The position numbers and the translations under genes were made by a program. Positions 1 to 5,218 of a stretch of 5,218 nucleotides of DNA are shown piece by piece (the stretch's first letter is position 1; each line of letters opens with the position of its first letter). Source of the stretch: Spirochaetia bacterium UBA5550. Lineage in GTDB: Bacteria > Spirochaetota > UBA4802 > UBA5550. The notes beneath the pieces are model-generated. The model searched no databases. It saw only the letters and a program-made list of their open reading frames with translations, and was not told where the DNA came from. Location: contig DINC01000110.1 in the NCBI GenBank assembly GCA_002425885.1, forward strand, positions 535-5,752. Reading direction: 5' to 3'.

Positions 1-450
1 AAAAATATCATCCCTTAATGCCTCACTTCCGGGTCTTTTCATCACAATGAGGGGTATGTCTGCCAATATTTCTTTATAAGACTTCCATGTGTCAAGTTCA
101 TTAAATGAATCGGAGCCTATAATAAGATATAATTTATCATCAGGATAAAGAGTGCCAAGCTCTTTAAGAGTGATGACTGTATATGACGGTGTATCCCTGT
201 TTATTTCAATATCTGATACTTCAATAAACTGATTATTTGCAAATGCGATTTTAACCATCTCAAAACGAGCGGCAGGATCAATTTGATCTGTAATTATTTT
301 GTGTACCGGTATTTTAGCAGGTATTACAAATATTTTTTCAAGAGAATACTTCTCCCTGATAAGTTCAATATTTATCATGTGCCCGTAATGTATGGGATTA
401 AAAGTCCCTCCGAAAATTCCTATGCGCCTGATATTACCGTACCTCGCCAT
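1..450 (-). CDS. nadD: Nicotinate-nucleotide adenylyltransferase (NadD), N-terminal 150 residues, cut by the window edge
   Basis: NadD transfers AMP from ATP to nicotinate mononucleotide, giving deamido-NAD in cytoplasmic NAD synthesis. The reading frame stays open from 450 to base 1 and encodes 150 residues. It shows the nucleotidyltransferase signature GGTFNPIHYGH at residues 14-24, including the HxGH motif at 21-24. It also has PVHK at 48-51, SYTVITLKEL at 89-98 and IIGSDSFNELDTW at 110-122, all typical of NadD. The C-terminal part with the ISSTxIR-type motif lies outside the window. The start is uncertain: ATG codons lie at 456 and 450, neither with a strong ribosome binding site. I use 450 because it leaves a short leader before RRIGIFGG. 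Either start lies inside the 3' end of proA (17 bases of overlap from 450), which suggests translational coupling. Identity is secure; the exact start is not. Confidence 0.95.
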   Translation of the reverse strand, partial: MARYGNIRRIGIFGGTFNPIHYGHMINIELIREKYSLEKIFVIPAKIPVHKIITDQIDPAARFEMVKIAFANNQFIEVSDIEINRDTPSYTVITLKELGTLYPDDKLYLIIGSDSFNELDTWKSYKEILADIPLIVMKRPGSEALRDDIF

Positions 451-1693
451 TACCATATACGATATATTTAAGAGTTGTGAGTCCCTCAATACCCATGGCG
501 CCCCTTGCATGAAGTTTCTGTGTGGATATACCGACTTCAGCACCAAGCCCGAACTCACCGCCGTCATGAAATCTGGTTGAAGCATTAACCATAACTGCCG
601 CAGAATCTATTTCCTTCAAAAATCTTTCGGAATTGTAATAATCCGATGTGATAATTGTTTCGGTATGTCCGGAATTATAACAGCTTATGTGTTCTATTGC
701 TTCATTAAATGATGATACGATCTTAACTGAAATAATCAGATCAAGGTACTCCGTACTCCAGTCTTTTTCATCCGCAGGTTTAATCCCCGGCTTAAGACTC
801 GCTGTCTTTTTGCATCCGCGCACCTCAACTCCATTATCTATGAGGCATTGAATCAGATCCACGGTATAAGGATATTTTTCATGAATCAGCAGAGTTTCAG
901 CAGCATTACAGGCGCTTGGACGTTGAACTTTCGAGTTTATAGTTATTCTTTCGGCAGTCTCTTTCACGGCGCTTTCGTCAATAAATATATGGCACACACC
1001 TTTTTCATGTTTTAAGACAGGTATTGTGGATTCACGGGTAACCATGCTGATGAGGCCCTCACCGCCTCTCGGTATAACTACATCAATGTCTTTATTTTTT
1101 TTTAAGAGTATCGGAACGAGATCTCTGTCCAGATTTTCCATTAGGTTTACAATATTTTCCGGCTTACCGTATTCTTTTATAGCATTTCTGATTATTCCGG
1201 CAAAGGCCATGTTGGAGTTAACAGCTTCCTCTCCTCCTCTTAGTATAGCGACATTACCGGATTTAATGCATAGTGCTGCAATATCCACAGTGACATTGGG
1301 CCGCGATTCATAGATAACAGCAACTACCCCAAGAGGGATTCGCATCTGCCCCACCCTGAGCCCTGAAGGAACGATCTTCATATTTTCAATTCTTCCTACA
1401 GGATCAGGGAATTTGGCAATCTCCTCCACTGAAACAGCAATGCCCTCTATCCTCTTTTCATCAAGCATGAGTCTGTCATAAAAAGCATTTGAAACTCCCT
1501 GCTTCCCGGCATTCTCCAGATCTTTTTTATTCTCAGAAATAATATAGTTTTTATTTTTTCGAAGCTCACTTGATATATGCATGAGAATGTTGTTTTTGTC
1601 ACTTGTACTCAGGTTGGCTGCGACATGTACCGCGCTTTTGGCCCTTGCACAAAGATCATCAATAAAACTGCTGGAACATTGTTTGGATGACAT
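434..1693 (-). CDS. proA: Gamma-glutamyl phosphate reductase (glutamate-5-semialdehyde dehydrogenase, ProA)
   Basis: ProA reduces gamma-glutamyl phosphate with NADPH to glutamate-5-semialdehyde, the second step of proline synthesis, in the cytoplasm. The 419-residue product is full length for the family (about 415-420). Family landmarks are YESRPNVT at 128-135, SGNVAILRGG at 145-154, VVIPRGGEGLI at 205-215, the catalytic cysteine Cys262 in INSKVQRPSACNAAETLL, and FHDGGEFGLGAEVGIS followed by KLHARG at 375-398. The ATG at 1693 has a GGAG Shine-Dalgarno sequence at 1706-1703 with nine bases of spacing, so the start is well supported. The gene begins 21 bases after the putative lipoprotein gene and overlaps nadD at its 3' end, placing it inside a leftward operon. 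proB, which makes the substrate, is not in the window. A run of nine A's lies in the coding strand at codons around residues 198-200. Confidence 0.97.
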   Translation of the reverse strand: MSSKQCSSSFIDDLCARAKSAVHVAANLSTSDKNNILMHISSELRKNKNYIISENKKDLENAGKQGVSNAFYDRLMLDEKRIEGIAVSVEEIAKFPDPVGRIENMKIVPSGLRVGQMRIPLGVVAVIYESRPNVTVDIAALCIKSGNVAILRGGEEAVNSNMAFAGIIRNAIKEYGKPENIVNLMENLDRDLVPILLKKNKDIDVVIPRGGEGLISMVTRESTIPVLKHEKGVCHIFIDESAVKETAERITINSKVQRPSACNAAETLLIHEKYPYTVDLIQCLIDNGVEVRGCKKTASLKPGIKPADEKDWSTEYLDLIISVKIVSSFNEAIEHISCYNSGHTETIITSDYYNSERFLKEIDSAAVMVNASTRFHDGGEFGLGAEVGISTQKLHARGAMGIEGLTTLKYIVYGNGEVR

Positions 1694-1714
1694 AATAATT
1701 AACTCCGGTTATTT

Positions 1715-2077
1715 TTACTTCTTTAATCTCGATTTCAGGTTGCTCTTGGAAATTACATAGTAAATCGTTGCATGCGTATCTGTGACTTCCATCTTTTTTA
1801 TTGTTCCATCTTTGTCCGGGATAACTGTTTCATTAAAACGGGTTCCCGTATAATAATATGCATTCAGAATTGCAGCTCGTTTTGCTGATTCGTTTTTCTG
1901 GGTTCCTGTTAAACCCTCTTTTGCAAAACCGATACATACAATTTCATATTCATTCGGGCTTATAAAACCTTCTTTCACAAGCGTCGGAATATTTTGTACA
2001 TTTTGTATTTCACCGCTGGTACATGCTATGTATTGTATTATTGTTATTGCAAGCAGAAGCATTATTAACTTTTTCAT
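1715..2077 (-). CDS. Putative small lipoprotein of unknown function
   Basis: I do not recognise this 120-residue protein. It begins MKKLIMLLLAITIIQYIAC, a basic start and a hydrophobic stretch ending in Cys19. This fits a lipoprotein signal, but Tyr at -3 departs from the usual Leu/Val/Ile, so lipidation would need a relaxed lipobox such as those known in spirochetes. The mature part would be about 102 residues and soluble. The stretch at 46-81, with GFA at 50-52, then Ala/Lys-rich AKRAAILNA at 65-73 and a following YYYTG, resembles the layout of LPP20/FlgT-type envelope domains. That is a weak pattern impression only. A good AGGGAG ribosome binding site lies at 2090-2085, seven bases before the ATG. 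The start codon overlaps the stop of the upstream membrane protein gene (ATGA), so the two are probably translated together and may act together. It is a real gene by spacing and signal; its function is unknown. Confidence 0.8.
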   Translation of the reverse strand: MKKLIMLLLAITIIQYIACTSGEIQNVQNIPTLVKEGFISPNEYEIVCIGFAKEGLTGTQKNESAKRAAILNAYYYTGTRFNETVIPDKDGTIKKMEVTDTHATIYYVISKSNLKSRLKK

Positions 2078-2535
2078 TGTCTGTCTCCCTGTTTATGATT
2101 TATGTTGTTATCAATCAATTCAAAACTGTTTATTCTAGCCTGTAAATATTTTTTTAGAGTTACGGGACTGACTTCATAAAGTTTTTTATAAAAAAGAATT
2201 TTTTTTTCAGGAGAATCGTCATCAGCAATCCAGATAATTGTTTTTCTGATTATTTCAGATTCCTCCATTTTATATCTTTTATATAGAAAATCAAAATCAC
2301 GTAATCCCGTTGTTTTGTAGGAGTAGTACCCCTCCAGACGGTGTAACTCATTTCTGCTGTTAATCATAATATATGTATCGACAAGATTCTTAGACGGCAT
2401 AAAAACAAATGTAGATAGTCCGAACTCCCCTCTCATTAGCCGGTTTGTAATAAGAGTGCCGTAGAACCACCCCGTGGTAATACCGCATAAAAAGATTATG
2501 AACACTGCTAATATGAATTTTTTTACATCTTTCAT
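2074..2535 (-). CDS. Membrane-anchored protein of unknown function
   Basis: I do not recognise this 153-residue protein. Residues 7-29 form one hydrophobic segment after a lysine-containing N-terminus (MKDVKK), so it is probably a signal anchor with the remaining roughly 120 residues outside the cytoplasm. Cys17 lies inside the hydrophobic stretch, but IFLC is not a lipobox. The exported part is charged and aromatic, with DFDFLYKRYKMEESE in the middle and a probable helical tail (SPEKKILFYKKLYE and beyond). I see no catalytic motif. The gene is the first of the leftward cluster. Its TGA stop overlaps the ATG of the lipoprotein gene, and proA and nadD follow. The ATG at 2535 has no clear ribosome binding site, and the nearest promoter-like sequence would start the transcript almost at the ATG. 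The coding strand carries a run of nine A's at 2207-2199. The gene is likely real because of its overlap and position. Confidence 0.75.
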   Translation of the reverse strand: MKDVKKFILAVFIIFLCGITTGWFYGTLITNRLMRGEFGLSTFVFMPSKNLVDTYIMINSRNELHRLEGYYSYKTTGLRDFDFLYKRYKMEESEIIRKTIIWIADDDSPEKKILFYKKLYEVSPVTLKKYLQARINSFELIDNNINHKQGDRQ

Positions 2536-2542
2536 TGTTAAC

Positions 2543-2571
2543 GAATTACCAGTACTAATTCAATATGTCAA
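2543..2571 (-). promoter_or_regulatory. Candidate promoter for the leftward cluster (membrane protein, lipoprotein, proA, nadD)
   Basis: On the minus strand there is an exact TTGACA at 2571-2566, a 17-base spacer, and TAATTC at 2548-2543. The three bases before the hexamer are TGG, which would serve as an extended -10 (TGn). The -10 itself is poor, sharing only the leading TA with TATAAT. If used, transcription would start near 2536, right at the ATG at 2535, and give a nearly leaderless mRNA. The -35 and spacing are seen directly; the promoter role is inferred. Confidence 0.4.
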
Positions 2572-2582
2572 TCTTTGTTTAC

Positions 2583-2616
2583 TTGACAAAAAAATACTCT
2601 CTTTATTCACTAAAAT
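2583..2616 (+). promoter_or_regulatory. Candidate promoter region for gatB-purC
   Basis: An exact TTGACA lies at 2583-2588 on the plus strand, 78 bases before the preferred gatB start. No good -10 sits at 16-18 bases: the hexamer at 17 bases (TTCACT, 2606-2611) matches TATAAT at only three positions. The better hexamer TAAAAT at 2611-2616 is 22 bases away, too far for a normal sigma-70 promoter. A promoter is expected here because the neighbouring gene diverges, but the precise elements are uncertain. Confidence 0.35.
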
Positions 2617-2656
2617 TTCATTTATTTAAACATCCTGATATCCAGTAAAACCTCAT

Positions 2657-2661
2657 GAGGA
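2657..2661 (+). promoter_or_regulatory. Ribosome binding site that decides the gatB start
   Basis: GAGGA at 2657-2661 is five bases before the ATG at 2667, a normal Shine-Dalgarno arrangement. It overlaps the other possible ATG at 2655, which has no such sequence upstream. It therefore favours translation from 2667. Confidence 0.7.
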
Positions 2662-2666
2662 AATAT

Positions 2667-4106
2667 ATGCAATACGAATCTGTCATAGGCCTTGAAGTAC
2701 ATGTGCAGTTAAATACTGCAACAAAGATATTCTGCGGATGCGCCACAAAATTCGGCGCTGAACCGAACAGTCAGACCTGTCCGGTCTGCCTGGGATTACC
2801 CGGTGTGCTTCCGGTGCTCAATGAAGAAGCGCTGAAGAAAGGTATACTCGCCGGAATAGCACTTAATTGCGAGGTGGCAGAATACAGCAAATTTGACAGA
2901 AAAAACTATTTTTATCCCGACCTCCCGAAGGCATATCAGATTTCACAGTATGATATGCCTGTATGCAAAAAAGGCTATATTGATATTACCACTGAGAACG
3001 GCATGAAGCGTATCGGGATAACCAGGCTTCACCTTGAAGAGGATGCCGGAAAATCAATACACTCCGAAGATAAAAGTGAAAATACATCATTTGTTGACCT
3101 CAACAGAACCGGAATTCCACTTGCGGAGATAGTCTCAGAGCCTGATATGAGGACAGCTGATGAGGCTTATAATTATCTCCAGAAGATTAAATCAATAATC
3201 AAATATACGGGCGTATCTGACGTAAACATGGAGGAAGGCAGCCTTAGATGCGATGTAAATATCTCTGTCCGTCTTAAAGGAGAGGAAAAATTCGGTGAAA
3301 AAGTTGAGGTGAAAAATCTCAACTCATTCAAAGCTGTCAAAGCTGCAATAAACTATGAATTTGACAGACAGGTTGATCTTATTGAGGCAGGTGAGAAGAA
3401 ACTTATAATTCAGGAAACCAGATTATGGGATCCTGACAGGCAGCTCACTTTCAGTATGCGTTCAAAAGAGGATGCCCATGATTACAGGTATTTCCCTGAT
3501 CCTGACCTGACACCGGTTATCATAACTTCTGAATTTGTGGATGAACTGAAAAAGTCTCTACCTGAACTACCGGATCAAAAGAGGGAACGTTTTACCGCAC
3601 AATACAGCATACCTGTTTACGATGCTGAAGTCCTCACTTCTGTACGTCAGCTTTCTGAATATTATGAGGATGTTATTAAAAACGGAGCAAACCCAAAAAA
3701 GGCATCCAACTGGATTATGAGCGAACTTATGGGACAGATTCAGGACCCTGAAGATATTATGAATTTTCCTGTTAAAGCTGCTGATCTGGCCTCACTTCTT
3801 AAGTTAATTGATAATAATACAATAAACGGTAAGATCGCGAAAACGGTTTTCAGAGATATGATTGAAACCGGGAAAAAACCGGAAGCAATTATTGAAGAGA
3901 AAGGATTAATTCAGGTTTCTGACACTTCAGAGATTGAAGCTATTATCGATAAAATACTGTCATCTAATCAGCAGTCAGTTGATGATTACAGAAATGGTAA
4001 AGAGAAAGCCTTGGGCTTCCTTGTGGGCCAGGTTATGAAAGAATCCAGGGGTAAGGCAAATCCCCAGGTTGTTAATGAAATACTTATCAATAAACTCAAA
4101 GGGTAA
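2667..4106 (+). CDS. gatB: Aspartyl/glutamyl-tRNA(Asn/Gln) amidotransferase subunit B (GatB)
   Basis: GatB is the tRNA-binding kinase subunit of GatCAB. It phosphorylates misacylated Glu-tRNA(Gln) or Asp-tRNA(Asn), which is then amidated with ammonia released by GatA. From the ATG at 2667 the product has 479 residues, normal for the family. It starts MQYESVIGLEVHVQL as GatB proteins usually do. Cys23, Cys25, Cys38 and Cys41 form the CxC...CPxC zinc-type cluster. KFDRKNYFYPDLPKAYQISQ is at 75-94, HLEEDAGK at 122-129 and DLNRTGIPLAEIVSEPDMR at 144-162, the last matching the GatB family signature. YRYFPDPDL follows later. The tail domain near the C-terminus ends with VGQVMKESRGKANP at 453-466, as in GatB/YqeY proteins. 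A longer reading from 2655 (483 residues) is possible but lacks a ribosome binding site. gatA and gatC are not in the window. purC follows after six bases. Confidence 0.97.
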   Translation: MQYESVIGLEVHVQLNTATKIFCGCATKFGAEPNSQTCPVCLGLPGVLPVLNEEALKKGILAGIALNCEVAEYSKFDRKNYFYPDLPKAYQISQYDMPVCKKGYIDITTENGMKRIGITRLHLEEDAGKSIHSEDKSENTSFVDLNRTGIPLAEIVSEPDMRTADEAYNYLQKIKSIIKYTGVSDVNMEEGSLRCDVNISVRLKGEEKFGEKVEVKNLNSFKAVKAAINYEFDRQVDLIEAGEKKLIIQETRLWDPDRQLTFSMRSKEDAHDYRYFPDPDLTPVIITSEFVDELKKSLPELPDQKRERFTAQYSIPVYDAEVLTSVRQLSEYYEDVIKNGANPKKASNWIMSELMGQIQDPEDIMNFPVKAADLASLLKLIDNNTINGKIAKTVFRDMIETGKKPEAIIEEKGLIQVSDTSEIEAIIDKILSSNQQSVDDYRNGKEKALGFLVGQVMKESRGKANPQVVNEILINKLKG

Positions 4107-4112
4107 GGTGAT

Positions 4113-5000
4113 ATGATGAATCCGGTAGTTAAAATTGATATTCCCGAAGTAAAAAAACTTTATAGCGGAAAAGTACGTGACCTCTATCCTGTTGACGAGG
4201 AGCATATGCTTATAGTCTCAACAGATAGAATCTCCGCTTTCGATTACATCTTCCCTAACGGGATTCCGGGGAAAGGTGTTATATTAAACACCATATCCTC
4301 CCTATGGTTTAAGAATATGAGTTTTATTAAAAATCATATTGTCGAAGACAATTTCAGCAACTTCCCTGCCCCATATTCAAATTATCCTGAGTTATTTAAA
4401 GACAGGTCTGTTATTGTTAAAAAAACAAAACGGATAGATTTTGAATGTGTCGCAAGGGGTTATATTATCGGAAGCGGCTGGAAAGAGTATAAAGAGAATG
4501 GCTCAGTCTCAGGAGTCACGCTCCCCTCCGGCCTGAAAATGGCTGAAAAACTCCCTGAAACGATTTTCACTCCTGCGACAAAAGCAGATATCGGCCACGA
4601 TATGAATGTTTCCATTGATATTCTAAAGGAAACTCTCGGAAATAAAGATACCGAACTACTGAAAGAGATGACCATTAAAACTTATGAGTATGGACGTTCA
4701 ATGCTTGAAAAAACCGGTATAATTCTTGCTGATACAAAGTTTGAATTCGGTTATTACAATGGAGAGATAATTTTAATTGATGAAGTTATGACCCCTGACA
4801 GCTCACGATTCTGGGATCTGCAGAAATATGAAGTGGGAAAATCTCCGGTAAGTTTTGACAAACAGTTCATCAGGGATTATATTGATACTACCCCATGGGA
4901 TAAAAATTCTCCGCCGACGCCGTTGCCTGAGGAAATTGTAATTAAAACAGCGGAAAAGTATGGTGAAATTCTTGACAGAATAAAAAATATGTTCAATTAG
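4113..5000 (+). CDS. purC: Phosphoribosylaminoimidazole-succinocarboxamide synthase (SAICAR synthetase, PurC)
   Basis: PurC joins CAIR and L-aspartate with ATP to make SAICAR in purine synthesis, in the cytoplasm. The 295-residue protein carries YSGKVRDLY at 17-25 and STDRISAFD at 36-44, both in the ATP-binding part. It also has ECVARGYIIGSGWKEY at 111-126, TPATKAD at 153-159, LADTKFEFG at 205-213 (family signature) and IDEVMTPDSSRFW at 222-234. It is longer than the roughly 237-residue Escherichia coli type and matches the long form of about 300 residues, with an extra C-terminal part that includes TPWDKNSPPTPLP. The start could be 4113 or the adjacent ATG at 4116. AAGGTGAT at 4105-4112, which overlaps the gatB stop, serves as the ribosome binding site, and its spacing slightly favours 4116. 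The six-base gap after gatB implies co-transcription. No convincing terminator hairpin follows the stop. Confidence 0.97.
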   Translation: MMNPVVKIDIPEVKKLYSGKVRDLYPVDEEHMLIVSTDRISAFDYIFPNGIPGKGVILNTISSLWFKNMSFIKNHIVEDNFSNFPAPYSNYPELFKDRSVIVKKTKRIDFECVARGYIIGSGWKEYKENGSVSGVTLPSGLKMAEKLPETIFTPATKADIGHDMNVSIDILKETLGNKDTELLKEMTIKTYEYGRSMLEKTGIILADTKFEFGYYNGEIILIDEVMTPDSSRFWDLQKYEVGKSPVSFDKQFIRDYIDTTPWDKNSPPTPLPEEIVIKTAEKYGEILDRIKNMFN

Positions 5001-5027
5001 GGGTCTTTAAAAAGTATTTTTATCAAT

Positions 5028-5055
5028 TCAAGTTACACGAGTTTTTTTACGATAA
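5028..5055 (+). promoter_or_regulatory. Candidate flagellar (sigma-28 type) promoter for fliS
   Basis: TCAAGTTA at 5028-5035, a 12-base spacer, and TACGATAA at 5048-5055 each match six of eight positions of the known sigma-28 consensus (TAAAGTTT, 11 bases, GCCGATAA). The site lies 37 bases before the fliS GTG, and class-late flagellar genes such as fliS commonly use this sigma factor. The spacer is one base longer than usual. GATAAT at 5051-5056, or again at 5067-5072, could instead serve as a sigma-70 -10, though no good -35 accompanies either. The assignment is inferred. Confidence 0.35.
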
Positions 5056-5092
5056 TATAGCAAAGTGATAATCTTTTATATGGAGCTTGAAA

Positions 5093-5218
5093 GTGCCTAC
5101 AACAAATCCTTATAATCAATACAAACAGACACAAATTACTACAGCAAACCAGGGCAAGCTGATAGTAATGCTTTATGATGGTGCGATTAAGTTTCTTAAT
5201 ATTGCTATTGATAATATT
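5093..5218 (+). CDS. fliS: Flagellar export chaperone FliS, N-terminal 42 residues, cut by the window edge
   Basis: FliS binds the C-terminus of flagellin in the cytoplasm, keeps it from polymerising early and delivers it to the flagellar export apparatus. The frame from the GTG at 5093 stays open to the window end. It begins MPTTNPYNQYKQTQI, followed by TTANQGKLIVMLYDGAIKFL. The YxQYK start and the (T/S)xxxLIxMLYDGAIxFL block are hallmarks of FliS, which is usually about 120-150 residues, so roughly a third is visible. GGAG at 5082-5085, seven bases before the GTG, decides the start. The in-frame TTG at 5087 is too close to it, and the ATG at 5080 is in another frame. It follows purC by 92 bases on the same strand, with its own promoter-like sequence. 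No other flagellar gene is visible here. Confidence 0.93.
   Translation, partial: MPTTNPYNQYKQTQITTANQGKLIVMLYDGAIKFLNIAIDNI

Noticed and set aside
276..288. Near-perfect palindrome GATCAATTTGATC
   Set aside because: It lies inside nadD coding sequence, in a stretch translated normally. A 13-base palindrome with GATC ends is expected by chance and has no partner copy in the window.
283..580. Two plus-strand open frames of 62 codons each (283-471 and 392-580)
   Set aside because: They lie antisense to nadD and proA, whose products carry clear family motifs. They have no ribosome binding sites or recognisable protein features.
1026..1313. Plus-strand open frame of 95 codons inside proA
   Set aside because: It is antisense to the conserved central part of proA, including the YESRPNVT and RGGEG motifs. 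Its openness is explained by the codon use of the real gene.
3975..4205. Minus-strand open frame of 76 codons across the gatB-purC junction
   Set aside because: It is antisense to the conserved gatB end and purC start, with no supporting signal.
4460..4675. Minus-strand open frame of 71 codons inside purC
   Set aside because: It is antisense to the conserved GSGWKEY and TPATKAD region of purC. Its Ser/Phe-rich composition is typical of a shadow frame.
5008..5022. AT-only inverted repeat (TAAAAA, three bases, TTTTTA) after purC, and the T run at 5042-5048, considered as a terminator
   Set aside because: The stem has no G-C pair, so it would be too weak, and no stable hairpin precedes the T run at 5042-5048.

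Overview
The window is an ordinary, AT-rich bacterial chromosomal segment with genes packed on both strands. The start of a flagellar export chaperone gene (fliS) shows that the organism is a flagellated bacterium. A GatB subunit implies the indirect, amidotransferase route to Gln-tRNA and/or Asn-tRNA. Together with the low GC content, a loose lipoprotein signal and the style of the FliS N-terminus, this leads me to guess Spirochaetota. That assignment is an impression from the proteins and was not tested by any search.

The left half is a leftward, tightly packed cluster. In order of transcription it holds a 153-residue membrane-anchored protein of unknown function (2535 to 2074), a 120-residue putative lipoprotein (2077 to 1715) overlapping it by the four bases ATGA, proA (1693 to 434) after a 21-base gap, and nadD (450 to beyond the left edge), which overlaps the end of proA by 17 bases. 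This looks like one transcription unit that joins two envelope proteins of unknown role to proline synthesis and NAD synthesis. No proB is present in the window.

The right half is transcribed rightward. gatB (best start 2667) is followed after six bases by purC, and after a further 92 bases by the first 42 codons of fliS, which runs off the right edge. gatB and purC are probably co-transcribed. fliS appears to have its own promoter region, with a sequence resembling a flagellar sigma-28 site.

Between the two halves is a 131-base divergent control region (2536 to 2666). It contains two exact TTGACA hexamers in opposite orientation, 11 bases apart, which fit the -35 elements of back-to-back promoters, although neither has a strong -10 match. 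I saw no RNA genes, CRISPR array, insertion sequence or integration site, and no intergenic gap of 300 bases or more. I found no clear undescribed system. The least explained part is the pair of envelope proteins upstream of proA.
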